Shown one piece after another: positions 21,381-32,556 of a stretch of DNA of 42,055 bases. The notes below the pieces were generated by a model. The model was not told the DNA's origin and made no database searches. It was given only the letters and a program-made list of their open reading frames with translations. How positions within the stretch are numbered: position 1 is the stretch's first letter; each line of letters starts with the position of its first letter. Location of the stretch: the NCBI GenBank assembly GCA_022376515.1, contig WTXI01000306.1:1-42055 (forward strand), written 5' to 3'. The position numbers were made by a program, and so were the translations under genes. Source of the stretch: Lactifluus volemus. Its lineage: Eukaryota > Basidiomycota > Agaricomycetes > Russulales > Russulaceae.

Positions 21381-21617
21381 TAGTTGGAGATTTTTATCTG
21401 TGTCCTGTTTGTATCTCTGTAATTCGTATCCAAAAAAGCATTTGATTGTAGCTGGTTTCGGGTGGGTCATGTTTCTATTTGGTGACAGACAAGTCTTAGG
21501 TGGTGTAAGGCACCGATAGGTTAAGTTGGGGTAATATATAGAGACAGTACAGAAATAGAGAAGAGACAGGGAAAACAAAAATGAGGACGGAGGGACATCT
21601 ATCGGCTAGTCTAAAGT
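21381..21617. terminator. Convergent 3' region REX3/ISWI
   Basis: The 237-bp space between the convergent stop codons of REX3 (21380) and the ISWI gene (21618). Both 3' UTRs must end here or overlap. No canonical AATAAA was recognised on either strand. Confidence 0.45.
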
Positions 21618-24600
21618 CTAAGCTTTCTTTTTCTTGGATGGCCTCTTGGCCGGGCCACTTGCACCTCCTGCGCTTGCACTCGCGCTTGCGGGCGTCGATG
21701 ACCGTGACACCTTGTCTGCCTTCTGGACCTCCTCAATCACTCGCTTCTGTTTACCAGGACATTAGAGTACACTTCAACTGCGCATAGCTTTTACATGCAC
21801 GTCAACGCACCTTGCCACGAGAAGAGCTCCCGCCACTCTTTGCACGTATCTCTTCTTGCTCGGCTTCCTTCTCAATCATGCCCAACAGCGTATTACACCG
21901 ACGCTGAAGCTCCTGTGGCGAGCGGCTCTTGAAGAACCAGTCAAAGCGAAACACGGGGAACTCTGAGATGTCTTTCTTGATGCGTTCGTACACGTCGTCC
22001 GTCCGCATGCCATAGTGGCTCAATCGACATAACAGGTAGCGGTCCTCTTCTTCGGAATAAACTTTGCCTTTTGTTGTCGGGTAGTTGAGCTCCAGTTCCT
22101 GCATCGGATAGCGGAAGGAGCCGATCTTCTTTGCGAGTAATGCTTCGAGATTCGACCGTTTATTGCGCTTCGCCTCACCTTCCGAGATGCGGGCGGCGAT
22201 GCGCGGGTGTTCTGAGTGCCAGAAGTGAGCCATCGTATGTAGGTTACAACCAGCTTGTTTACCTGAAAGCTCTTTCCATTTCTTTCGGAATACAGGGTAA
22301 TATGCGGCGACATCTTGCGATGTCTTATCTTGAATCTCAGAAGCCAGCAAATCAAAGTCTTCGGTCCTGTGCTCGACGTCAGCGTGAACTCCATGTACGA
22401 CAGAGGTAGACATACCACCCGTAAGACTCCAACGCACGGACAAACTGTTGGAAATCCCGCCGGCTCCAATCCTCGAAACCTTGAGATATAAGCTCCTCTT
22501 TTTCTTGGAGCTCCTCCTCAGTCAGGGGTTCAGCTGTGCCCGTAAGTTAGCGAAGACATGGAGTTACCACCAAAATGTCATGTACCAGTATCGATGAATT
22601 CCTGAGCAGCTTGTCGCTCAGCCTCTAGCTTCTCTGGCGTCTCATCTTCTCCTTGAGGTTCACGTATAGTTGCAGGGATTTCATTGAGTCGCTGTATTGA
22701 CGGGATCAGCGAATCACAAAAACAAGGTGGTAGAGAGACATGCCTTATATATAGCAAGCTCGCGCTCCTGCAGCTCTGCCAGCTTTGGTGGAAAGAATTG
22801 GAAGTCTTGTCTATGGTTCAAAAGTATTATTCACAAGCTTAGTCACATAGATAAAGGGCACTTACAACGAAATCTGCTTGGGAGCGCGAGGAAGTTTAGG
22901 TGCTTTCTCCGTTTTGCTGGGTCCCGCGCGCATAGTTTCCTTGAAATAACTATCAACCGAATAATTTAGCTTGCGCTCCCGCTTGCTCAAGGAGAGAGGG
23001 TTAAAGTTGAGAGGTTTGCGTTGCCCGGAGCGGAAATCTTCTCCATCCCATTGTTGCAATGAGCTGTCCGACTTGAAGTTTGACAAATCCTCGAGATTCA
23101 GGCCCTCGTATTTCTGGTTAATCTCTGCTGTGCGTTCCTCGCCACGTTGGATAATTGCATCGATGTCGTCGTCAATTTGGAATCTAGCATAAAGACATTT
23201 CAGGAATTTTCATGAAGAAAAAGGGTCAAGGCGTACGTCTCAGTGGAATTAACAATCCGTTCGGCACCATGTGTAATCATCTCTAAGAGCTCCTCCTTAT
23301 TCGCCGCTTTCGCACCCCATGAAAATTAGAAAAAAAAAGCCAATGCTTTAAGACTGCATAAATAAACATACCTTTTTGTAACTGCTGTCTACCTTGTTGG
23401 ATGACTAGTTGATCTAGTCGCAGCTTTTGTGCACCACGCTCCAGCATTCGCTCTTCTACACTCTCTTCCGTGACAAATCGGAATACGTATACCTGCTTTG
23501 TCTGACCGATGCGGTGCGCGCGATCCATTGCTTGAAGGTCCGCTTGTGGATTCCTGGGGTATATCTGTCAGAGAAGCCAAAAAGGCAGCGGCGTCAAGAG
23601 GAACTCGCCAGTCGGAATCGTATAACACGACGATGTCTGCAGTGGTAAGATTGATCCCAAGACCGCCAGCACGAGTGGTAAGGAGAAAGATGAATTTCTC
23701 GCTATCCGGCTTGTTATATTCGTCAATCGCGGCAATGCGGTCTTCATGGGCAGTGCCACCGTCGATCCTACAGTACTCTACGAAAAGAAGGTCAGCAGTA
23801 GTGAGATGATGAAACAATACGATACGTGCTGTAACCACGAAACAAACAATAATCTTCTAAAATATCGAGCATGCGGCTCATTTGAGAAAAGATGAGGACG
23901 CGAGAGCCTTTTTCCTTCACGTTCTTGAGCAGCTTGTCCAATATTACCATCTTGCCAGAATTTTGAATGAGATGCTCGTCCGTCGTGTATGGCGGTCCCG
24001 GTTCCTAGACATCCGCGCAACGACAACCATTAGTTGTCCATTCTGGAATACGATGAGACAGGCCTACCGCGCCATCGAAGAGATATGGATGACATGTCAC
24101 TTTCCTCAACTGCATCACCATATTCATAAGCCTTGTCTTGCCTTCCTTCCTACCAGTAAGGCCATTGACTGCATCAATGTCCTTTTCAAGCACACTACGA
24201 TACCACTTTCGTTGCATGTCCGTCAACCCAACGTAGATGTTGATTTCCTTCTCTTTGAAGACAATCGTGAGCGTCCTTGAAGCCCATATGGTAACACTCA
24301 CTAGGTAAGAGATTTTTCTCTACATCACTCTTCACGCGGCGGAGAAGGAACGGACGAAGAATTTTGTGGAGCGCCTCAACCACCTTCTTGCTTTTCTCCT
24401 CATCAACATCCGTCGAAGTTTCGTCCTTGTGCAAAAAGGTCTCCAAGTCTGCATAGTCTATGAAAATCTCGGGGCAGATGAAGTTTAGGAGTGCAAACAG
24501 CTCCTTCAAGTTATTCTGCAAGGGGGTGCCGGTGATAAGGAGCCGACCGCGCGATGAGAAACTCCGGACAATCTGAGAGAGAATCGAGTCGACATTCTTG

Positions 24601-26010
24601 ATTCGGTGTGCCTCGTCAATGACAATATATTCGAAGCTGAACTTTTTGAGTATGCTCTTTTCAATCAGACAGATCTCGTAGCTCGTGATGCAGACTTCAA
24701 AGTCTTGCGGCAAAAGCCGATTGGCGATGATTTCCGCACGTTCTTCTTTGGTACCCGTGAGAAGCGCGATATTGAAGTCAGGGGTCCACATCTCGAATTC
24801 GCGGGCCCAATTCTGCAACGTGGATTTGGGCACAACGACAAGATGTAGGCCAGGGAGTGAGCGTTGGTGCTTGAGATAAGCAAGAAAAGAAATGGTCTGG
24901 AGAGTTTTGCCAAGACCCTACGTGATTTCACGTTATAAACGTGACAGGGATGCAATGGTAGGAACACACCATCTCATCCGCAAGAATACCGTTGAGACTA
25001 TTATGGTGCAATGAGACCAACCAATTAAGGCCCTGTAGCTGGTATGGGCGCATTGTTCCACGAATGACTGAGGGTAAACGTCAAGTTGGTGAACAGTAAG
25101 ATAGTCATCAAGACCCACAGCTGGGTGACTCTTCAAAAACAAAGGGTTGGTCGTCTCCGTCTACGGCTGCTTCGCCATCCTTGAGCATCTCTTCGTCTTC
25201 TTCTTTTTCAGACTTGCGGTGCCGAGCCGTCTTGTCTCTAATTACAACACGTGAGAACGGTGGAGATACGGTGTGATAGCCAACTCACGCCGCCTTTTTC
25301 CGACCCCGGCCCTTTGCCTTTGGTTCGGTATCGAATACGGCTGCATAATCAGGATCGCGTGCTTTCTGAATATGACATAAAATGTCAGAGGAGGATTGGA
25401 GCGGAACACCAACTCGAATCAATACCTGCACGTCCACAAAGTGGCGGAAGAGATCGGTCTGACCTAGTAGGTATGAGTAGCGTTTGACAGCATCAACGAC
25501 CTGACAAGAGTCAGTACGAAAAGCAAAGAAAGCGTAGATGATCACATACTTTGGCTTTGTCCATCGCGTGCCTCTTTTCGACCAGCTTTCCCTCGTTCGC
25601 CTTACGTTTCTGCTTCTGCTGCCTTCTTTCCGCAATCTTCTGGGCCTTAGATGTTGGACCGGCGCGCTCATCCTTTGAGCGCCACGCGTCAAGCTAGGAG
25701 TGGGAGAGATTCCGAAACATAGCACGTACATCATCGTCTTCACTCATCAATTCATCTTGTTCCTGATGCTCTGAAGATCCCTCGCTTTCTACTTCGTCCC
25801 CGGGAGTATCCTTTGAGAAAGACGAACACGGCTCAGCCCCTTGAAATACACGCGTGGCAAGGTTAAACAAGGATACCTGACGCGAGACAATGTTACTGGG
25901 TACGACATCGCTAAGTATGTCCTCATCATGAAGCACGACAGGTGTCTGTGATTGTAGGCGGTGAGTTGAGGCAAGGCGCGGCAGAAGGGACGAGAAGGAC
26001 GGACAGCCAT
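21618..26010 (-). CDS. ISW1: ISWI chromatin-remodelling ATPase
   Basis: SNF2-family nucleosome-spacing ATPase of about 1117 aa. From about 25945 the exons are 25730-25945, 25550-25672, 25426-25500, 25289-25365, 25119-25237, 24970-25067, 24302-24917, 24068-24252, 23830-24004, 23609-23777, 23372-23553, 23237-23306, 22866-23183, 22744-22810, 22586-22691, 22416-22533, 22263-22366, 21811-22211 and 21618-21746. A 6-nt first coding exon (26005-26010, Met-Ala) is tentative. Motifs: GLGKT (about 239-243), DEAH (about 339-342), [23 protein letters not shown] and [10 protein letters not shown]. The HAND region (about 700-810), SANT ([20 protein letters not shown]) and SLIDE ([15 protein letters not shown]) follow. 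Introns at 23778-23829, 23554-23608 and 22692-22743 require GC donors. The symbol could equally be ISW2; the domain set does not decide. Confidence 0.95.
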
Positions 26011-26132
26011 GATTGGGTTTGAAGTTGACTTGTAGGCCAAGACGGGACAGGGACACCACCATTTATTAAAACCACCACCACCAGACCGTCACGCGTCGTT
26101 CTATCCGGCCCGCTCAATATATTTACAATTAA
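26011..26132 (-). promoter_or_regulatory. Short ISWI promoter region
   Basis: Only 122 bp separate the AP-1 sigma stop (26133) from the proposed ISWI start on the same strand. The ISWI promoter must lie here or extend into the AP-1 sigma gene. It contains an ACC/CCA-rich stretch at 26066-26083; no TATA box is evident. Confidence 0.4.
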
Positions 26133-26949
26133 CTAGCTTGCTCTCGACCCAAGTCGCACAAGTACATCCTCTGAAGCTTCCTGATCCTCTACACTATCAG
26201 ATTGTGTAACCTTTGAAAGGCTAAGTTAGATTTCCTTTAAATCAATAGAGCTCGACGCACCACTCTAAGTACAGACTTCTTGGAAGACTCTTGTAGCTCG
26301 CCTGCGATGATCAGCTCATCCAGGATCTGGAAGCATAAAAACAAATCCTAATCAGTATGACGACACTATGCAGATGTAAAGGTAGAAATTTCACCGCGAA
26401 TGCCTTTTGAAAATTAAAGATCCTGTGAAAAAAAAGTCAGTGACAACCACTGCGTCTGAAAAGCACCCACAAATCCAACTCGCAAACCTAACGAAATTTT
26501 CGTGAGACCAATGCGACAACAGATATCGAATGGACGCACATTCCCAAAATATCGATCCAGAACTTCGACATATCTGTGGATTATCTCCAGCGTGACGAGT
26601 TCGTTGTCCGACTGGCCGATGCCCGTTACAAAGAACAGGGATGCGTATCGCCGATATACGACCTTTGTATCTGACAAAAGCGGTCACTATCAACGAGAGA
26701 GTTCTTTCTGGGTGGTGAAGAAATGAAATCGGACCCTTGTATTCGATGAAATTACACATGCGTGTGCGGCGAGCGAGGACAAGCTGGGTGACATCCTTGA
26801 CAATCTTGGCCTTTTGCTTGGGCGGCATCGTCACGAACCATTTCGCAAGACGTACTTTGCCTGATGTAAAAAGTTATTTTAGTCGAAGTTCGGGACAGAC
26901 ATTGGATTGACGTTCCTTGGCGTGAGACGAGGAGAATGTAACTGATCAT
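26133..26949 (-). CDS. APS1: AP-1 clathrin adaptor sigma subunit
   Basis: Small subunit of the AP-1 complex, which sorts cargo into clathrin vesicles at the trans-Golgi/endosome. Exons 26916-26949, 26735-26860, 26540-26670, 26471-26487, 26395-26422, 26261-26326 and 26133-26210; 159 aa, the expected length. Signatures are [65 protein letters not shown] and [32 protein letters not shown] followed by [13 protein letters not shown] places it with AP-1 rather than AP-2. Intron 1 (26861-26915) has normal length, branch site and AG, but begins GA instead of GT. No alternative GT junction gives the invariant RQGKVRL. Exon 4 is 17 nt and exon 5 is 28 nt. Confidence 0.94.
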
Positions 26950-27173
26950 TATCGATATCTCTGCAACAGTCAACGTTGGGAATGAGCTCAACGGGATCCC
27001 GGCCCGGGACTTCCGTCCCCCGCCTACAACAACTACTCATTTGGAACAACGTACATTCTCTACTACATCTTAGTCGTGCTCAAAATACAAAACTTTTCCG
27101 AGGGTACAGAAAGAATGATAAATGGTTGGGGAATAGGTAAAGTAAAGACAATGCTCGCAAACAGACTTCATCA
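26950..27173. promoter_or_regulatory. Promoter region of the AP-1 sigma gene
   Basis: A 224-bp gap between the VID27 stop and the AP-1 sigma ATG (both minus strand). Contains a GC-rich patch at 26995-27020. No TATA box or known operator recognised. Confidence 0.4.
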
Positions 27174-29942
27174 TTAGTAGGGCGCGTTGACAATCCCAGA
27201 GTGGCTGCGCGTATTGCGGCGCTCTGGAGCGAGCGACGTCCGTGTGGGCTTGCGTAGATTCTTCTTGTTAACACTGAGGACGTTATTCTGGAGTGCAACG
27301 ATCTACAACAAAAGTGGTCAATAGCTAGGCAATCTTCTGACCACCAAGTCACGTACGATCTCCTTGTCGTCACCGAAGCGGAAGCTATCTTGCACGACGA
27401 GATCCTCATACTTCTTGATTTCATACTTATCCATCTGACCCTTCTTCAATTTGCCAAAGTCCCACGCAACGACGTATTGCCCGGTCGAGGTCACAATCGC
27501 ATTCTCCTCCTGCCCCTCACCTACGTTGAACCTGGGCAGAAAATGTCAACGTTATTCTTGTTCGTGACAAAGTTTGGTAAAAACGAACCTGGCAGGTGTA
27601 AACGAGACGTTGTGATTCATGTATGCAACATGTTCAGGTCGCAGCTGCAGCCTCTTAGGCATGGGCTTCGCGTCTGCAGGGAAGCTGCGGTCAAAACCCA
27701 AGCTACCAGCATATCTTCCCTGCCCAATAAGCACATCCACCAGTAGCAAGTACGTTTTGGTCGTTGCAACGATCCAACGCCCATCAGCGGACACATCAAT
27801 GCCAATAATGGGGTCACCTAGTGGCATAAGAGCGGTCTTTGCAATCTTCCCGACCGTATCATACAGACGAATGTCTCCCTTCTCGCTCGCAACGGCGAGT
27901 TTGCCGGACGCAGTTGTAGTGACACCAGAGAACTTGTTCTTCGAAGCATATTGCTTGTACTGGCTGTTCACAAGCTTGTTTCCCGACACGCGTGGATCAA
28001 TACGGAAGAGCGCGTTGTGCGATGCTCCAATTAATGTTTGTTCATGCGTTGTTTGCGAGAACTTGCTATTGGGAGCAACGTGATTGACCGTAATATCGTC
28101 ATGAACTTTCCACTCCTCAACGATCTTTGCGCGCTCGAGGTCTAGGTGGAAAAGGGAGTTCGGTGCAAGAGGGTTCATTACGACCATCTTAGAGTCTTGC
28201 TCATGTAACATGACCTGTCAAAGAGTTGTAAACGCACAAACGATAGGCCATCGAGGGCAAGACGTACATTTTTGGGGTCAAACTTCTTCCCCTTCATGTC
28301 CGTGATATTGGCAATCGAGGCAACGTATTCGACCTCGTCCGGCTTATGCCGGAAGACACCAATCTTATCTCCCCGAACGACGTATGATCTGTCACCCTTG
28401 TATCCGACAGTGAGTTGTGAATTTCGCCCTTCGCTGAGGCCAGCAGGTGGACTGGTTCCCCCTTCCTCTTCCTCTTCATCCTCGTCTGTAGCACGGTAGT
28501 AGCGTGTATGGGTGATGACAAGTGTTATGTTACTCACCACCGAGCTCATCAAGGACCGCCTCTTCCTCGTCATCATCGGTTTCGACAGCCATCTCGACAT
28601 CCTCAACGTTGGCGCTGAGTACATATGCTTGTTCGTCTTCCTGCAAAGAATGAGGACGAGTCCCATGTCGCGAAAACTGCTTATGGGCTACCTTGACCTT
28701 ATCCCATGACGTCTGATTCAGGCTCTCCCATGCACGCCTTGTGAATTCGGCACGGAAGAGCTCGAACGACTCATGGGACTCAAAACGCAAACACCAGCTG
28801 CTCTGGTTCCCGCTGTCGTTCACGTTGTTCCATGTGATTGACCATGTTGCCGGTGACCAGCGTTGCATCATCTGTGATGAAATGCGATGGGCAAGCACTT
28901 GACCTTCTTGGGTCGTAGCAGTGAGAACAAACGAAAAGTTGGCATCCTTTCGCTGCACGATCTTCGCATCCACGGCCGCTTCGCGAACAAAGAAACCCTG
29001 GTCGCGATTCCACAAGAATAGCTCTGCTGGCTGGTCAATGATCACATGAAGCGAGATATCTAAAGTGCTTGACGAAGCAGGAGCAGTAGGAGACTGAGGG
29101 GACACAATGCCGTCCTTTGCGGAGAGCTTCTTCGCCGCGGCCTTTCCTTTCTTGACGTTGGCGACAGGGGAGCTATGGGAAAGTGGTCAGGACTTGGGAC
29201 GAATTGAAGAACGATAGGAAACGGACTGCCAAACAAACTCGGCTAGATCTTCGTCCCGCACATTGTCCGCGCTTGTCTTGTACTTGCGCTCATACATGGC
29301 GCGATACATGCAAGTCTCGAAGAAAGCCTTGGTGGGCGCGTTGGTCCCAGAGGCAACAAACTCATAGAATTCGTCAACATCGCCTTGGAGATCGCGCCAA
29401 AGAAGGGTGGGCTCGCCCTCTGTCTGGCCGGTACGAAACTCGAGTTCTTCGCTGATGAGGAATACGCGTTCTTCATCGGCTGATAGAAAGGGTGAGCATC
29501 GGATACAGACAGTTGGCAAAGGACGCACTCTCTTCCTCATCCTCGAGAAGCTCCTGATCACCTTCCTCATATACCCGCGTTATGACCAATTGAAAGTTGT
29601 GTTCAATTGAAGGAACGCGACGGATGGTGGCCATAGCATCATTGAATCTATCAGAAAGAGGAATCGTGAACCCGGAAATGATACAGAGCAAATGATAAAG
29701 ACGACGAACATGCACTCTCTAGATGAGCGTACATTGTCCGGACGTAGAAGATGAAGTTGCCCCGTGGATATCTTGACTACCTCGGTGGCATTAGGGTCCT
29801 CTAATTCGGAAGAGTCAGGATGAGGTTGTAATCGCGACACATAAAACTTACGCCAAACCTTGCCAATCACTGTAAGTTAAGTTTAGCACAAGCGGGAAGC
29901 AAACGCGATAAGAGAGTACGGACGGTTACGAAAGATGTTCAT
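27174..29942 (-). CDS. VID27: Vacuolar import and degradation protein VID27
   Basis: A fungal cytoplasmic protein linked genetically to fructose-1,6-bisphosphatase degradation; its molecular role is unclear. Exons 29924-29942, 29852-29869, 29710-29800, 29529-29647, 29227-29479, 28538-29172, 28268-28485, 27589-28214, 27357-27531 and 27174-27302; 760 aa with all phases closing. The N-terminal half is a PH-like region (GKVWQDPNATEVVKIS, RECIFNDAMATIRRVP). An acidic linker (DEDEEEEEGG) follows. The C-terminal WD-like beta-propeller carries MLHEQDSKMVVMNPLAPNSL, HDDITVNHVAPNSKFSQ and GKLAVASEKGDIRLYD. The first two coding exons are 19 and 18 nt. Intron 2 (29801-29851) is 51 bp, in frame and stop-free. 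Start confirmed by MNIFRN plus LIGKVW. Divergent from the 109-aa gene. Confidence 0.94.
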
Positions 29943-30023
29943 TTGGCAGTGGTGAAAGCGCTTCCGAGTCCGGAGACGCCTCCACGCAAAGAACTGCGCG
30001 TGACCTTTTATTCACAGCCCACA
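29943..30023. promoter_or_regulatory. 81-bp bidirectional promoter VID27/109-aa gene
   Basis: The only sequence between the two divergent start codons (29942 minus, 30024 plus). No TATA box; two GAGTC/GGAGAC-like patches. The compactness suggests shared control. Confidence 0.5.
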
Positions 30024-30471
30024 ATGACATCCCCCTCATGTGCGTACACTTTGCGTAGCGTAGCGATAACGTGTCAACCTTACAATCCCCTTTTGTCGCT
30101 CAGCCACCAGCTCCGAGTCGTCGCAACATAATACATCTACCAGTAACCCGTCTTCACCCTCGCATCTACGCAACCGGAACGGGTTGGGGTCTTCTCCCTC
30201 CATCTTTGTCACAGGTGGCGTACGTCGCAGTGCTTCAAGTAGTTGTTGTCTCATTCACCTTGATATGCCTCAGTTCCGTGATGCAGCGAACGTGTCGCCA
30301 ACGTTGTCGTCCTTTTCTTCTGGCAGCAACGCACTAGCCGTGGTTGGGGCAGACGGGACGAGCCCAGGCGGTTACACGCACAGGATAGCTATACGCGTGG
30401 ACCATTCCACTGCGACGTGCTTTGACCCCGCGGACAAAGAGCTTTATGAGCTTTGGGCACCCAAACCATGA
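30024..30471 (+). CDS. Small conserved-looking protein of unknown function (109 aa)
   Basis: Exons 30024-30039 (16 nt), 30104-30219 and 30274-30471. Both introns are GT-AG (donors GTGCGT and GTACGT) and close in frame. The N-terminal half is Ser/Asn/Thr-rich and disordered. The C-terminal half is compact and looks conserved: FRDAANVSPTLSSFSSGSNA, then VVGADGTSPGGYTHRIAIRV, ending DPADKELYELW. I know no named domain for it. Intron 2 is 54 bp, in frame and without a stop. The frame continuity, good splice sites and tight divergent pairing with VID27 support a real gene; function is unknown. Confidence 0.7.
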
Positions 30472-30630
30472 GAGGTGATTTCTCCGTGAAAAGATGTTGA
30501 TTATCTTAATGCAAACTCACTCAACTCCTTCCAGTCAACGTTGGGTCTGTTTGATTGCCCTAGTGGAAGGGTGTGGTCTTTATAGCTGTCGGTGGGCATA
30601 TGTCATCTCAATTACCTTGCTTGCAATTCG
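30472..30630. other. 3' flank of the 109-aa gene
   Basis: Short intergenic stretch up to repeat copy B. Nothing recognisable; presumably the 3' UTR. Confidence 0.35.
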
Positions 30631-31005
30631 ACCGTCCCAAAACCCTATATTCCAACGTTGCAGGAACCATCAAAAGTTGACGTGATTTATCTTGCTTGTT
30701 CTGGTCTTCCGAACCGCTCTTTTAGGAGTTTCCGACGTACAGTATTCCAATCGATCGACCTATGCGCGAACAAGCGACTAAGCGACTGTAACAACGAACA
30801 ATCTATCGCATAGCCCCTCCCCCATCAGCATTAAGTTCAAAACAAACAAGAAATGTTCTTGGACTACAGTTCATTCACCAAGAAAAAAAATCGATGGGAT
30901 AACTCATACGGGCCAGGACAGCGTAATCTGTACGATAACATGTTTTTATGTTTCTATACCTCTGTCCTCTATCTGCAAGCAAGGTCGCCGACGACAACGT
31001 CGGCA
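30631..31005 (+). repeat. Dispersed repeat, copy B
   Basis: Direct-orientation partner of 908-1230. It shares the blocks GTGATTTATCTTGCTTGTTC and GCATAGCCCCTCCCCCATCA and the right-end block CTGTCCTCTATCTGCAAGCA. It carries an extra stretch of about 45 bp (roughly 30900-30955) absent from copy A, so one copy has gained or lost sequence. It lies about 150 bp upstream of the RTA1-like start. Confidence 0.85.
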
Positions 31006-31156
31006 TTTTCCTAGTTTGTAAACCACCTCAGATGCTCTAACCGACCGCTTTACTGGCACCGGGCCCCGCATACAGTACTTCAGAGACTCCCATGGAGACA
31101 GCTCTGTCTGTCAGTTCTTTGCCTTTCCTCCTCCCTCTCTCCACTCTCTTCTGCCC

Positions 31157-32511
31157 ATGCAGTCGATCCCCCCTAGTCGAACATACTTATCTTTAGCCTT
31201 GCTGCTCGTCTTCCTTTCAGCTAGGAATTTACCTGTGACGGCGAAACATCTCGTTGACGAGCCACATCCGTCTGATCCGTTTTTAAACCCCAAAGACGAC
31301 CCCAACGATTCTCTCGGCTATATTGCCTCAAACACATTAACTGCGATCGCGTTCAGTACGTGCCAACTCTCCATATGCGTGTACAGACGTGTCGAATCGG
31401 AGACAGGTTCCACTCTCACCGTCGCCCTTGTGCAAACGTTTAGTTTGCTAAAATGGGGCGGATGGTGGATGGCGTGCATGACCATCGGAGCATATAGTAT
31501 GACCCGAGTTCTCACCACTTTGACGATCAATGAGTATTGACTTTACTTTTACAAGCCTTTGCACTCGGAATTGCCTTCCGGTTCGCGATGCATATCAAAC
31601 CAGATTCCCAGGGTATATATATCGTAGAATACCTCTTTGTCATTCTGTCGGTGGGTCGCATATTCCAATTTTTTTAAAACTTTCCTACGACATCCAATGC
31701 GCAGCCCTGCGCATTCATTGCTTCAGATTACATCCTGCTCGGCCGCCTTGCGAGATATCTTGAGAGTGGAAAGCACTTGCTTATATCTCCAAACCGCATA
31801 ACAATTACCTTCGTCATCTCAGATGTCACGACATTCTTAATCCAGGTCGGTGGTCTAGACACCTTACCTGAGCAGCGCCGAGGGGCTGAATCAAATGGGT
31901 ATTCCCAGGTATTAGGAGGGGCTATCTCGGTCGGAGCAAAAACGATCAAGGGCGAAACAATGGGTTCTCGGGTGAGTACGTTCTGTGCTCGACGGAACCA
32001 AAATTTTTGACAGCGGATAGATATTCCTCGGCGCTCTGATCACTCAACTAATATCTTTTCTTATCTTTACCGCCATTTTCTTACGTTTTATGCATCATAT
32101 GCGCAAATTTGAGCGCGATGCGTGGACACATCGTGAGAACAAGTGGCACAACGACTGGCGTGTGCTAGCTGGCGCACTTGGGATCAGCTGCATCGGTATA
32201 ATTGTATACCACACATGTTTTGATAGCGTGAGCCCGCAACTCAATAGAAACGAATCTAGATCCGATCGTTCTATCGTGTCGTCGAGCTTTCGCAGGGTTT
32301 CCGTGGCCCTATCGCGCAGAATGAAGCCCTTTTCTACGGGTTGGACACGCTACCGCTTTTCATCGCAATCTCTGTCTATGTACCGTTTTGGCCTGGGCGG
32401 TTCATCCCGGGGAGATCACACGTAGCCAGTGGTGATACGATGGAGATGAAGAATAAGGGTGAGAGAGAGGGCAGAGGGGCCCAGTCGCAGTTTGGGCCAG
32501 TAGATAGATAA
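31157..32511 (+). CDS. RTA1-like seven-transmembrane lipid-translocating/resistance protein
   Basis: Fungus-specific RTA1 family of plasma-membrane proteins, associated with lipid translocation and resistance to membrane-active compounds. Exons 31157-31355, 31407-31496, 31556-31650, 31705-31845, 31909-31971, 32021-32203 and 32260-32511; 340 aa. A signal-like hydrophobic N-terminus is followed by DPNDSLGYIASNTLTAIAF and about six to seven membrane spans. Family blocks include KPDSQGIYIVEYLFVIL, CAFIASDYILLGRL, ISPNRITITFVISDVTTF, WRVLAGALGISCIGI, RSFYRVVELSQGF and GLDTLPLFIA...FWPGRFIPG. The tail is polar. Introns 1 (51 bp) and 4 (63 bp) are in frame and stop-free. It converges on the Rpr2-like gene with 45 bp between the stops. 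Substrate unknown. Confidence 0.92.
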
Positions 32512-32556
32512 CCAGGGCAACGTGATCAACAGGGTTGTATTCGCGACAATGTGAAC

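Noticed and set aside
23778..23835. GT donor (GTTACA) as the ISWI junction instead of GC
   Set aside because: It gives LFR-E-YCRIDG and drops two conserved residues; the GC junction restores RGYKYCRIDG exactly.
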